A DNA stretch of 64,000 nucleotides from G965240365 sp965240365 (lineage in GTDB: Bacteria > Pseudomonadota > Gammaproteobacteria > Eutrophobiales > Eutrophobiaceae): positions 3,599,641 to 3,663,640 of the forward strand of contig OZ251218.1 of the NCBI GenBank assembly GCA_965240365.1. Direction: 5' to 3'. The notes below the pieces were generated by a model. The model ran no database searches. It had not been told where the DNA came from and saw nothing but the letters and a program-made list of their open reading frames with translations. Numbering within the stretch: the first letter of the stretch is position 1; the number at the start of each line of letters is the position of its first letter. This document shows positions 53,724 through 62,423 of the stretch, one piece after another. Position numbers and translations under genes: made by a program.

Positions 53724-54416
53724 ATGAAAACAATCGGCCTGCTTGGCGGCATGAGTTGGGAAAGCACTCTGGATTACTACAGGGCAATCAATGAGGGGAT
53801 CAAAAACGCCCTCGGCGGTTTGCATTCTGCAAAAATTGCCATGTACAGTGTTGACTTTGAGCCTGTCAAGCAACTTCAGCAGGCCGGCGACTGGGCCAAA
53901 ACGATCAGGATTTTATCTGAAGCCGCCAACAATATTGAGGCCGCCGGGGCCGATTTTCTGCTCGTCTGCACAAACACGATGCACAAGATCGCCCCCGAAA
54001 TTGAAGCCTCGATAAAAATCCCCCTGCTCCATATTGCCGATGCGACTGCGGACGTTATTATCAAGGAAGGCATTAAGTCAGTGGGTTTATTGGGCACCGC
54101 CTATACCATGGAACAGGCGTTTTACAAGGGCAGGCTCACGAATAATCACGGCCTTCGGGTATTCGTGCCGGGCGAACAGGATCGGAATATTGTGCACAAC
54201 ATCATTTACCGGGAACTCTGCCTGGGAAAGGTTAAGGCAGACTCGAAGGCAGAATATTTACGCATTATATACGCCCTGGCCGCCCAGGGGGCAGAGGCCG
54301 TTATTCTCGGCTGCACGGAAATCGGTATGCTGGTCAAGCAGGCGGATACCGCTATCAGATTGCTGGATACCACGGCTATCCATGCGGAAAAAGCGGTTGA
54401 GTATGCCATAAGATGA
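53724..54416 (+). CDS. Aspartate/glutamate racemase-family protein
   Basis: A 230-residue cofactor-independent racemase. It starts MKTIGLLGGMSWESTLDYYR, the amino-acid racemase signature, with the two catalytic cysteines in LLVCTNTMHK (about residue 83) and VILGCTEIGML (about residue 196). YgeA-type enzymes of this group act on aspartate, homoserine or glutamate; the substrate is not certain. ATG 53724 is chosen because the family begins there; the frame opens at 53697. Start is weakly preceded by AGG. Confidence 0.87.
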   Translation: MKTIGLLGGMSWESTLDYYRAINEGIKNALGGLHSAKIAMYSVDFEPVKQLQQAGDWAKTIRILSEAANNIEAAGADFLLVCTNTMHKIAPEIEASIKIPLLHIADATADVIIKEGIKSVGLLGTAYTMEQAFYKGRLTNNHGLRVFVPGEQDRNIVHNIIYRELCLGKVKADSKAEYLRIIYALAAQGAEAVILGCTEIGMLVKQADTAIRLLDTTAIHAEKAVEYAIR

Positions 54417-54849
54417 GTGACTCAAGCGGACATTAAGCCATTTACCAAGCCGGCAGCGCCTTCCTCGGCTACCTGCTCGCAGCCTGCCTGAAGCAGGCAG
54501 GTCAGGCCGGAATGGAAGGGGCTTTTTGTGCATTGCCACTCCTTTTGGCCCTCTGCCGTCTTTTTCACTCCTGCCCCGTGGTCATTCCAGCGAAAGCTGG
54601 AATCCAGTGATTTATGCGATACAGTCCCGCGAAGCGGGAATGACATCAAATGCGTCATTCTGACTGGCACGGTAGAGGCAGACAGAGCCGGATTCCATTT
54701 CACACCCCGGCGCCACCTTACTGGATTCCGACTTTCGCCTGCCTGCCTGCTGCAGACAGGGAAGTCCAGGATGGACTTATTCAGAGCTTCCTTGAGGAAA
54801 CTCCGGCCGGGAAATGACTCCCGACCCGACCGGTATGAAATGCAGGAAA
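54417..54849. other. Intergenic repeats before the tRNA genes
   Basis: No gene is supported. The space contains GCCTGCCTGAAGCAGGCAGG, a pair AGCGAAAGCTGGAATCC / CCGCGAAGCGGGAATGAC, and from about 54762 the end of a four-hairpin repeat (TCCAGGATGGACTTATTCAG, AGCTTCCTTGAGGAAACTCC), a truncated copy. Confidence 0.65.
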
Positions 54850-54925
54850 TGGCGTCCCCAAGGGGATTCGAACCCCTGTTGCCGCCGTGAAAGGGCGATG
54901 TCCTAGGCCTCTAGACGATGGGGAC
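54850..54925 (-). tRNA. tRNA-Glu (UUC)
   Basis: It is 76 nt including the encoded CCA. The acceptor stem pairs GTCCCCA at the 5' end with TGGGGAC before GCCA; the anticodon arm is CGCCC-TTTCACG-type with anticodon TTC, and the T-loop is GTTCGAATC. It closely resembles E. coli tRNA-Glu. It lies 3' of gltX, the gene for its own synthetase, and of tRNA-Ala. Confidence 0.96.
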
Positions 54926-54952
54926 TTTTGCTGTCCTGCAAACTGGAAAGAC

Positions 54953-55028
<76 letters not shown>

Positions 55029-55085
55029 GACTCACTGCCGCTTGTTGCGACAGGCGGCAGACTTTACGTGACCCGCCAGCCGCTG

Positions 55086-56489
55086 TCAAGACAATGCGCG
55101 TTTTTGAATGAATTCAATGCCCTTTTGCATGCGGCTCAGGGTTCTGGCCCGGCCCGCCAGACGCAATGTGTCGTCTATCGCGGGCGAGATACCGGCGCCG
55201 GTGACAAGCACGCGCAAGGGTTGCGCCAGCCTGGCCATTTTTAACTCAAACTTCGCGGCAACCGCCTCAATCGCGGCCTTGAGCTTGTCATTAGTCCACT
55301 CCGGCAGGTGTTCCAGCTCCTCCCTTAACGCGCTCAGCGGCGCCAACACGACAGGGCGCAGGTGTTTCTTGGCCGCGCCGGGCTGGTATTCGGCAAAATC
55401 CTGATAAAAGCACACGCTCTGTTCTGCCATATCCTTCAATGTTTCAGTGCGCTGCTTCTGCACGGCAATGAGTTCCGTCAGCGCCGGCCCCTGCTCCGTG
55501 GCAACGGCCATCTTTTTAAACATGGCGGCCAGGGCCTCAGCCAGGCTCGCATCGTCTGCATGTTTCAAATAATGTTGATTAAGCCAGCGCAGTTTTTGCG
55601 GATTAATGCTGGCCGATGACTTATTAACCGCGGCAATATCAAATTCCGCGATCATTTCAGCAATGGAAAACACCTCCCGGTCGCCCATGGACCAGCCCAG
55701 CCTGACCAGATAATTCAGCAGCGCTTCCGGCAAAAATCCCTCGTCCCGATATTGCAGAACACTGGCGGCCCCGTCGCGCTTCGATAATTTCCGGCCGTCG
55801 GCGCCCAGGATCATCGGGATATGCGCGTAGCCCGGCACGGGCGCGCCCAGCGCCTTGAAAATATTGATTTGCCTGGGCGTATTGTTCAGGTGATCATCGC
55901 CGCGGATGACATGAGAAACCGCCATATCCATATCATCGACCACCACGGACAGATTATATGTCGGCGAGCCATCCGAACGCGCGATAATCAAGTCATCCAG
56001 TTCCCGGTTGGCGAAACTCACCTCGCCCTGCACCTGATCATGTACAATGACATTGCCGGTCAGCGGATTTTTAAAGCGCACGACCGCCCCCTTCGCCGCG
56101 CTGCCCCGCTCGCGGCAAAGCCCGTCATAGCGGGGCTTCAGCCCTTTCGACAGGGCCTCGCCGCGTAATTGCGCCAGCCGTTCCCTGGAACACGAACAAC
56201 GATAGGCCCGGCCTTCATCCAGCAGCCGGGTGATGATCTCCCGATACCGATCAAGCCGCTCTGTTTGATAATAGGGCGCGCCGTCCCAATCCAGGCGCAA
56301 CCACCGCATCCCGTCCAGTATCACCCGCACGGCCGCGGCGCTGGAACGCTCGCGGTCGGTATCCTCAATGCGCAGTAAAAATTTGCCGCCATGATGCCTT
56401 GCATACAGCCATGAAAAAAGCGCGGTGCGAACCCCGCCGATATGCAAAAGGCCGGTGGGACTCGGGGCAAAACGGGTAATCAGCGGCAT
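55086..56489 (-). CDS. gltX: Glutamyl-tRNA synthetase
   Basis: A 467-residue class I synthetase. It begins MPLITRFAPSPTGLLHIGGV with the HIGH-type signature HIGG at 16-19, then ARHHGGKFLLRIEDTDRERS, YNLSVVVDDMDMAVSHVIRG and the KMSKS-type loop RKLSKRDGAA near residue 235. A C-terminal anticodon-binding helical domain follows. A zinc-site cysteine pair (CSCSRERL) is retained. The tRNA-Ala and tRNA-Glu genes follow on the same strand as in Pseudomonas. GltX is the target of HipA kinase in E. coli; a hipA start lies at the window edge. Confidence 0.96.
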   Translation of the reverse strand: MPLITRFAPSPTGLLHIGGVRTALFSWLYARHHGGKFLLRIEDTDRERSSAAAVRVILDGMRWLRLDWDGAPYYQTERLDRYREIITRLLDEGRAYRCSCSRERLAQLRGEALSKGLKPRYDGLCRERGSAAKGAVVRFKNPLTGNVIVHDQVQGEVSFANRELDDLIIARSDGSPTYNLSVVVDDMDMAVSHVIRGDDHLNNTPRQINIFKALGAPVPGYAHIPMILGADGRKLSKRDGAASVLQYRDEGFLPEALLNYLVRLGWSMGDREVFSIAEMIAEFDIAAVNKSSASINPQKLRWLNQHYLKHADDASLAEALAAMFKKMAVATEQGPALTELIAVQKQRTETLKDMAEQSVCFYQDFAEYQPGAAKKHLRPVVLAPLSALREELEHLPEWTNDKLKAAIEAVAAKFELKMARLAQPLRVLVTGAGISPAIDDTLRLAGRARTLSRMQKGIEFIQKRALS

Positions 56490-56539
56490 TTTTGCCTAAA
56501 CCAGGCCAACCGTTATAACAAGCGGGCCTTGCAGCCCGG

Positions 56540-56700
56540 ATGGATTACTGACCATATCGCCTCCGCCGTCATTCCGGCCTGCCTCGTGCAGGCAGGCGAA
56601 AACTGGAATCCAGTGGTTTTACTATACATTCCCGCGTATGCGGGAATGACAACAAAATTATAATTTCTGCCACCCCATCATTCCCCCAGACACTCCAAAC
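56540..56700. repeat. REP-like palindromes between gltX and leuD
   Basis: GTCATTCCGGCCTGCCTCGT, GGCGAAAACTGGAATCC and CATTCCCGCGTATGCGGGAA arms are present, as elsewhere in the window. No gene is seen in 56490-56706. Confidence 0.6.
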
Positions 56701-56706
56701 ACCCCT

Positions 56707-57357
56707 CTACCCCGAAATACCCTTAAATAACCAGGGACTACTCGCCTTCTGTTTTCGCTCATAGGCGCGGATTTCATGGGCCAGTTCCAGGGTCAAGCTA
56801 ATATCATCCTGCCCCTTGAGCAGGCGGTCTTTCATGCCGGCGTCAATGTCAAAGCCATAGCGGCGGCCCGCTTCGGTCTTGATGCATTGCCCTTCAAGGT
56901 CAACCGTGGCCTGAAATCCGCGCCTGGCATGAACCGCGGTGAATAACTCGTCAACCTCGGCTTCCGGCAGGCATATCGGCAAAAAGCCGTTTTTCAGCGA
57001 ATTACTGTAAAAAATATCCGCAAAGCCGGGGGCCAGCGCCGCCTTAAAACCAAAATCGGCCAGCGCCCAGACGGCATGTTCCCTGGAAGAGCCGCAGCCG
57101 AAATTCTCCCTGGCAAGCAGGATTTGCGCCTTGTCATAGGGGGGCTGATTCAGCACAAAATCCCGATTTACCGCGCGTTTCGCATGCTCCTCAAGGGTCT
57201 CGGCGCTGTCCAGATAACGCCAGTCATCAAACAGGTTGGGGCCAAAACCGGTGCGCTTGATCGATTTCAAAAACTGCTTCGGAATAATGGCGTCCGTGTC
57301 CACATTGGAACGGTCTATGGCCGCGATGATGCCGGTGAATGTCTTGAATGGCTGCAT
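56707..57357 (-). CDS. leuD: 3-isopropylmalate dehydratase small subunit
   Basis: A 216-residue swivel-domain subunit that with LeuC isomerises 2- to 3-isopropylmalate in leucine synthesis. It starts MQPFKTFTGIIAAIDRSNVD, has TDAIIPKQFLKSIKRTGFG, LARENFGCGSSREHAVWALA (substrate loop) and FYSNSLKNGFLPI. ATG 57357 follows AAGGGGAAAGACC, so I prefer it to 57378. It lies 93 bases downstream of leuC on the same strand. Confidence 0.95.
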   Translation of the reverse strand: MQPFKTFTGIIAAIDRSNVDTDAIIPKQFLKSIKRTGFGPNLFDDWRYLDSAETLEEHAKRAVNRDFVLNQPPYDKAQILLARENFGCGSSREHAVWALADFGFKAALAPGFADIFYSNSLKNGFLPICLPEAEVDELFTAVHARRGFQATVDLEGQCIKTEAGRRYGFDIDAGMKDRLLKGQDDISLTLELAHEIRAYERKQKASSPWLFKGISG

Positions 57358-57450
57358 GGTCTTTCCCCTTTGTTTCAATATGAATGTCGTTCTTTCGCCT
57401 GCCTGCCGTCTGAGAACAAGCCGGAGTGGCGAGGCGCAGAAAAGAATCCC

Positions 57451-58851
57451 TCAAAACTCTCTGACATCAACAAAATGACCAGCAACGGCCGCGGCCGCGG
57501 CCATGGCCGGGCTGACCAGGTGGGTGCGGCCGCCGTGGCCCTGGCGTCCCTCGAAATTGCGGTTAGAGGTCGATGCGCAGCGCTCTCCCGAAGCAAGCCG
57601 GTCCGGGTTCATGCCAAGACACATCGAACAGCCGGGTTCGCGCCATTCAAACCCGGCATCCAGAAAGACATCGGCCAGACCCTCGGCCTCCGCCTGTTTT
57701 TTTACCAGGCCGGAACCCGGCACGACCATCGCCAGCTTGATACTGTCCGCCACCTTCCTGCCCTGCACAACCTCCGCCGCAATACGCAGATCTTCAATGC
57801 GGGAATTGGTGCAGGAACCCAGAAATACCTTGTCAATCCAGATATCCGCGACCGGCGTGCCCGGCTTCAGCCCCATATAATCCAGCGCCTTCTCCATCCC
57901 CTCGCGCTTGACCGCATCCCCGGCCTTGCCCGGATCCGGCACCGCATCATTGACCGAAATGACCATCTCCGGCGAAGTGCCCCAGGTCACCTGGGGCTCG
58001 ATGGCCGCGGCGTCCAGCTCAATCACCTGGTCAAATTCCGCATCCTCATCGCTCTGCAATGCTCGCCACAACTCAACCGCGCGGTCCCAGTCTTCCCCCT
58101 TCGGCGCATAAGGGCGACCCTTGACATAATCCAGCGTCTTTTCATCAACCGCGACCAGGCCAACACGCGCGCCCGCCTCAATGCTCATATTACACACGGT
58201 CATGCGCCCCTCCACCGACAAGGCCCGGATCGCCTCACCGCCAAACTCAATCGCATAACCCGTGCCGCCGGCCGTGCCCAGCGCCCCGATAATGGCCAGC
58301 ATAATATCCTTTGCCACAATGCCCCGCCCGGCCCGGCCATTGACCGCGACCAGCATATTCCTGGCCTTCTTTAACACCAGACACTGGGTCGCCAGGACAT
58401 GCTCCACCTCGGAAGTGCCGATACCGAAGGCAAACGCCCCCAGGGCGCCATTGGTCGAAGTATGAGAATCACCGCAGACTATGGTCATACCCGGCAGGGA
58501 AGCGCCCTGCTCGGGGCCGATCACATGCACAATCCCCTGGCGCGGGTCAAACATATCAATCCGGGTAATGCCGGACTCCCTGCAATTTTCAGTCAGCGTC
58601 TCCAGTTGCAGGCGCGAGACAGGATCTTCGATAACCTCCCGATTCACGGTCGGGACATTATGATCCGGCACGGCCAGATTAGTATCCAGCCGCCACGGCC
58701 GGCGGCCGGCCAGCTTCAAGCCGGCAAACGCCTGCGGGGAAGTGACTTCATGGATAAGGTGGCGATCAATATAGATCAAGGCGCTGCCGTCGCCATAATC
58801 ATGCACCACATGATCATCCCAAAGCCTGTCGTAGAGCGTTCTTGCCTTCAT
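57451..58851 (-). CDS. leuC: 3-isopropylmalate dehydratase large subunit
   Basis: A 466-residue aconitase-fold enzyme that carries the 4Fe-4S cluster. It begins MKARTLYDRLWDDHVVHDYG, with GMTIVCGDSHTSTNGALGAF, FLGSCTNSRIEDLRIAAEVV (first cluster cysteine) and PGCSMCLGMNPDRL (two more), and GRQGHGGRTHLVSPAMAAAA. Length and motifs are complete. leuB and leuA are not in this window next to it. An open frame on the opposite strand (57076-58374) is an artefact of GC-rich coding sequence. Confidence 0.96.
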   Translation of the reverse strand: MKARTLYDRLWDDHVVHDYGDGSALIYIDRHLIHEVTSPQAFAGLKLAGRRPWRLDTNLAVPDHNVPTVNREVIEDPVSRLQLETLTENCRESGITRIDMFDPRQGIVHVIGPEQGASLPGMTIVCGDSHTSTNGALGAFAFGIGTSEVEHVLATQCLVLKKARNMLVAVNGRAGRGIVAKDIMLAIIGALGTAGGTGYAIEFGGEAIRALSVEGRMTVCNMSIEAGARVGLVAVDEKTLDYVKGRPYAPKGEDWDRAVELWRALQSDEDAEFDQVIELDAAAIEPQVTWGTSPEMVISVNDAVPDPGKAGDAVKREGMEKALDYMGLKPGTPVADIWIDKVFLGSCTNSRIEDLRIAAEVVQGRKVADSIKLAMVVPGSGLVKKQAEAEGLADVFLDAGFEWREPGCSMCLGMNPDRLASGERCASTSNRNFEGRQGHGGRTHLVSPAMAAAAAVAGHFVDVREF

Positions 58852-59029
58852 AGCTGTTGGTTTATATACAAATCATGCCTTCTATGGAAGGACGGTTTTT
58901 TCGACTTCCTGCTCCGGTGTCATTTCCACTCCGTCGTCATTCCGGCCTGCCTGCTGCAGAAGGCGAAAGCCGGAATCCAGTGGTTTTATCCAATACATTC
59001 CCGCGGCAGCGGGAATGACAACATAGACA

Positions 59030-60028
59030 TCATCCCGGCGGACATATCTCAACCACCGTCCGGCCGGTTGTCCGCCCGGCCAGCATTTCCTCAAAAACCG
59101 TCTCCAGACCGTCCAGACCGACCGTGCCGGTCACGATCTCCCCGAGTTTGGCGGGCGCCAGGTCATCGGCCAGCCTTTCCCACAATGGCTGGCGCAGATG
59201 CGTCGGGCAGCCGGCCGAAGTGATCCCGAGCAGGCTCACGCCCCTTAAAATAAAGGGCATGACGGTCGTCTGCAACTGATGACCGCCCGCGAGGCCCACC
59301 GAGGCGATATTGCCAAACGGGTTCAACGTGCGGGTCAGCCAGGCCAGCAGATCGCCGCCCACGTTATCGATCGCGCCGCCCCATTGCCCCCTTTCCAGCG
59401 GCGGGCCGCTCAAGTCGATCGCATTTCGATCCAGGATTTTTGCCGCGCCCAGCGCCTGCAACTTCGCATGACTCTCCGCCTTGCCCGTCACGGCAACGAC
59501 CTCATAACCCAGCGCGCTCATCATATTCACCGCGATCTGGCCGACCCCGCCGGTCGCGCCGGTCACCACAAACGGGCCTGAATCCGGCCGCTGATTATTT
59601 TCCTCAAGCCGCTGCACACACATCGCCGCCGTGAATCCGGCCGTGCCGAGCGCCATCGCCTCAAACAAACCCATCTTCCGGGGCAGGGCAACCACCCACT
59701 CCGCGGGCGCCCGCACATAGCCGGAATAACCGCCGTCATGCGCGACCCCCAGATCATAACCCGTCACGAGGACGGCGTCGCCCTCCTTAAAACGCGGGTC
59801 ATCCGAGCGGAACACATGGCCCGCGACATCAATGCCGGCAACACACGGAAAGCGGCGGATGACCTTACCCTTGCCCGTTGCCGCCAGGGCGTCCTTATAA
59901 TTCACCGAAGAATAGGCGGCCTTGATCACCACCTCGCCCGGACTCAGCGCCTCCAGGCCCAGCCTTTCCAGCCGCCCCGAGACCTGCTTGCCCTCCTGAT
60001 GCACCCTGAATGCCTCAAATTCAACCAT
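59030..60028 (-). CDS. acuI: YhdH/AcuI-type NADPH-dependent oxidoreductase (acrylyl-CoA reductase family)
   Basis: A 332-residue zinc-free medium-chain reductase. It starts EAFRVHQEGKQVSGRLERL, has YSSVNYKDALAATGKGKVI, RFPCVAGIDVAGHVFRSDDP, VTGYDLGVAHDGGYSGYVRA, the NADPH motif VTGATGGVGQIAVNMMSALG and IDNVGGDLLAWL. AcuI and YhdH reduce acryloyl-CoA to propionyl-CoA, detoxifying a reactive intermediate. No DMSP or hydroxypropionate genes are adjacent, so the physiological role here is open. Full length. Confidence 0.9.
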   Translation of the reverse strand: MVEFEAFRVHQEGKQVSGRLERLGLEALSPGEVVIKAAYSSVNYKDALAATGKGKVIRRFPCVAGIDVAGHVFRSDDPRFKEGDAVLVTGYDLGVAHDGGYSGYVRAPAEWVVALPRKMGLFEAMALGTAGFTAAMCVQRLEENNQRPDSGPFVVTGATGGVGQIAVNMMSALGYEVVAVTGKAESHAKLQALGAAKILDRNAIDLSGPPLERGQWGGAIDNVGGDLLAWLTRTLNPFGNIASVGLAGGHQLQTTVMPFILRGVSLLGITSAGCPTHLRQPLWERLADDLAPAKLGEIVTGTVGLDGLETVFEEMLAGRTTGRTVVEICPPG

Positions 60029-60161
60029 AAACCCGCCTCCCGTATTTACAATTCTGACACTGCGTGAAACAATCTACTGCGTGAAACAATCTTTTGCCGT
60101 TATCAGGCAACCTCCCTATTCTACGAAACTTGAAGGCCAATACCAACAACGGACTCAAACC

Positions 60162-60641
60162 ATGCAAAAAATCAGGCCCGCCATCGCCCTGCTACTCCTG
60201 CTGACCGCGGCCGCTGCCAGGGCCGACTTTAACGCCGGGGTCGTCGCCTATCTCCAGGGCGACTACGACCGGGCCTTCGCCACCATGCAATCGCTGGCGG
60301 AAGCCGCCGATCACGGCTACGCGCAATATTACCTCGGCATGATGTACCTCAAGGGCCAGGGCGTGGCGGGAGACAACAAAAAGGCCGGCGAATGGTTCCG
60401 CAAGGCCGCGGAAAATGCCATCCCGCAGGCGCAATACCGGCTCGGCGAACTCTACTTCGAGGGCCGGGGCGTGCCCAAAGACTACGAATTCGCCTACATC
60501 TGGTACAGCATCGGCGCAACCCACCAACACAAACTGTCCGTCAACGCCATCGACAAGGCCAGACAACAACTGTCCAGAGAAGAACGGACCGAAGCGGACA
60601 GGCTCATTAAAAGCTACACGATAAAATACGGACCAAGGTAA
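60162..60641 (+). CDS. Small secreted Sel1-repeat protein
   Basis: A 159-residue protein with a signal peptide (MQKIRPAIALLLLLTAAAAR ending AAARA-DF) and two to three Sel1 repeats: AQYYLGMMYLKGQGVAGDNK, AEWFRKAAE-type and AQYRLGELYFEGRGVPKDYE, FAYIWYSIGA. It should be periplasmic. ATG 60162 gives the signal peptide; the frame opens at 60081. Repeat content relates it to the larger 47319 protein, but the N-terminus is different. Confidence 0.82.
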   Translation: MQKIRPAIALLLLLTAAAARADFNAGVVAYLQGDYDRAFATMQSLAEAADHGYAQYYLGMMYLKGQGVAGDNKKAGEWFRKAAENAIPQAQYRLGELYFEGRGVPKDYEFAYIWYSIGATHQHKLSVNAIDKARQQLSREERTEADRLIKSYTIKYGPR

Positions 60642-60830
60642 GATGCCGATCCGGCGCGGCCGATAAAAATTGAGAATAATTGAAGTGGATATTACCACTT
60701 GCTTGCAACCGATGGGCCGGAATGACCGCCCGTTGTCATTCCTGCTTGAGCGGGAATGACATTACCTCCCACAACAGGCAGACCGGAATGACTAACGGGC
60801 GCCGAAACAACCAAACTCGCGTCCTGCCCT

Positions 60831-61373
60831 TCAAGACCCGGACGACTCCGCAGGGGCTACCAGCGCCTCATCATCAACCAGTTCCTCATCCGCAAAAAAA
60901 TTCAACTCGGCCTCGATCGGCTGCGCCCGTCCGGGCACTTCGGCCGGTGAAGTGGCGGCGGCCTGAGCCGCGTTCACCCGCCTCAATCTCACAAGATAAC
61001 CCGTATAATTATCGCGTTGATTGACATACGTGCTTAATATCCCGTCCAGCCCTTCCGAATCGCCGGCCTGTTGCCGCGCGGTCAGCGTATCAATGCGATA
61101 CACCAGCAGATTGATCAACTCCTCAATCTCGCTCTCCTGCGGCGTCAGCAGGCAAAAATCAACACTCTCGCACTGGGCAATGGAAAGCGTGATACCGATG
61201 CCGATGGATTCAAACACAGACACCTCGGCGCTCAACTCGGCGGGAGCCGCTGTCTCAATCGCCGCCTTGTCGAGAATGGCATAACTATCAAGAATCGCCG
61301 CGGCCGCATTGGCGCCAAGTAACCCATACAAAACCGGCCCTGCCAGTAAATTCAATACTTTCATGCTAAACAT
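60831..61373 (-). CDS. Secreted protein with a cysteine-pair helical module (unknown family)
   Basis: A 180-residue protein with a signal peptide (VLNLLAGPVLYGLLGANAAA). Residues about 45-135 read VFESIGIGITLSIAQCESVD, FCLLTPQESEIEELINLLVY, RIDTLTARQQ and YVNQRDNYTGYLVRLRRV, a pattern that recurs in the large protein at 62424-64000: hydrophobic SIGIGI segment, AQCE-x-x-D-x-C, a helical EEL-I-L run and L--Y---R-N. A proline- and alanine-rich part and an acidic end (FFADEELVDDEALV) follow. I do not recognise the family. Alternative start at 61364. Confidence 0.65.
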   Translation of the reverse strand: MFSMKVLNLLAGPVLYGLLGANAAAAILDSYAILDKAAIETAAPAELSAEVSVFESIGIGITLSIAQCESVDFCLLTPQESEIEELINLLVYRIDTLTARQQAGDSEGLDGILSTYVNQRDNYTGYLVRLRRVNAAQAAATSPAEVPGRAQPIEAELNFFADEELVDDEALVAPAESSGS

Positions 61374-61509
61374 CTACGTCCTGTTTCCGGGTTGCAGATT
61401 CAATTATAACTTATTTTTCGGATTCCGGTTTATGCGTGAATGAGGAAGGGGGTGGATGCCGGCTTTCGCCTGCCGGCAGACAGGCGGGTATGCCCTGAAT
61501 TTTATGTTT

Positions 61510-61743
61510 TCAAAATAAAAACCGGGCGATGGCTAAAGTGATGGCGGCAATGCCCGCCATGAAACCCACCATCCACTTGGTCTGGGTGTTTAGCGACTGG
61601 TGAAGTTCAACTCGAATGCCCGCATTTCCTTCCGTCATATTTTGACGTATATCGGCAATATCCTTACGGATCTCCCTTACGTCCTCCTTGATAGCGGATA
61701 CACCCTTTTCAAGATGCGAGACACGATATTCCAAATCTGACAT
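61510..61743 (-). CDS. Small coiled-coil membrane protein
   Basis: A 77-residue protein beginning MSDLEYRVSHLEKGVSAIKE with heptads (VREIRKDIADIRQNM) and ending in a membrane helix (MVGFMAGIAAITLAIARFLF). The coiled-coil plus terminal anchor pattern resembles the DUF1640-like set, although the N-terminal AG/QA motif is absent. Function unknown. 61374-61509 and 61744-61903 contain only palindromes. Confidence 0.6.
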   Translation of the reverse strand: MSDLEYRVSHLEKGVSAIKEDVREIRKDIADIRQNMTEGNAGIRVELHQSLNTQTKWMVGFMAGIAAITLAIARFLF

Positions 61744-61903
61744 GGGTGCTTCACCTTTAAGCAGGGGTTATTGATGAATGCTCACTATACACGGTTTTCT
61801 TTAATTTGCCTGCATTGCTGCCGAAGCAGGCAGTGCAGTCTGGAATACATGTGCTCAAAAGACCGTCATTCCAGCCTCCCGGCCACGCGGACAAAAACCT
61901 GTC

Positions 61904-62137
61904 CTAAAAGAACAGCTTCCACATTATTGCCATCGAAATAGCCAGATTAAACCCAATCATCCATTTAAGAAGTCTGATCTCCGCCTGTAGATGGTCATCT
62001 CTTCTATGCAAGCGGTTAATCTCGGCCTTGATAGTATCCTTGAACTCGGTCATCTCGGATCTTAATTCGGTCATTTCAGTCCTCATGGATTCCTTGAATT
62101 CGGCCATCTCAAGCCTTAATTCAGCAATCTCGGCCAT
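61904..62137 (-). CDS. Small coiled-coil membrane protein, open C-terminal part of a broken DUF1640-like gene
   Basis: A 77-residue frame starting MAEIAELRLEMAEFKESMRT with 11-residue near-repeats (MTELRSEMTEF), a basic turn (NRLHRRDDHLQAE) and a C-terminal membrane helix (LLKWMIGFNLAISMAIMWKL). It could be expressed alone, but the upstream bases encode the family's N-terminal domain in another frame (see 61904-62307), so it is probably the surviving part of a damaged gene. Confidence 0.6.
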   Translation of the reverse strand: MAEIAELRLEMAEFKESMRTEMTELRSEMTEFKDTIKAEINRLHRRDDHLQAEIRLLKWMIGFNLAISMAIMWKLFF

Positions 62138-62307
62138 AATGAATTCCTTGAGTTCAGAGGCATCTTCCTTGTTGTGGCCAGTTGTGTTTCCAGAATCTCG
62201 GTAAAGGCTTCCGTGTGGGCCTCGGCCAAGGCTTAGGCCTGTTTTTCCGACAGGCCCGCCTGTTTCAGGTGACGGATGAATTTAAGCGTGTTGAAGGCGA
62301 TGTTCAT
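61904..62307 (-). pseudogene. DUF1640-like gene disrupted by a nonsense codon and a frameshift
   Basis: From ATG 62307 the minus strand reads MNIAFNTLKFIRHLKQAGLS and EKQA, then TAA (62233-62235) where the family expects glutamate (one base change from GAA), then ALAEAHTEAFTEILETQLAT. At about 62165 one base is missing, and the frame passes to KEDASELKEFIMAEIAELRL, which is the 61904-62137 frame. The two lesions separate the N-terminal domain from the coiled coil. The rest of the sequence remains well preserved, so inactivation looks recent. Confidence 0.75.
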
Positions 62308-62423
62308 AGGGGCATTGTATGCGTTTGAAAGTTGTTTTGAAACCCCGATTTGTCATTCCCGCCCAAGCCTGCCTGCAGCAGGCAGGCTTGGGCGGGAATG
62401 ACGACAACAGCAACGCTTCCCCC

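Noticed and set aside
57076..58374. 432-codon open frame on the plus strand
   Set aside because: It is antisense to leuD and leuC, which have full family motifs; it has no recognisable domain.
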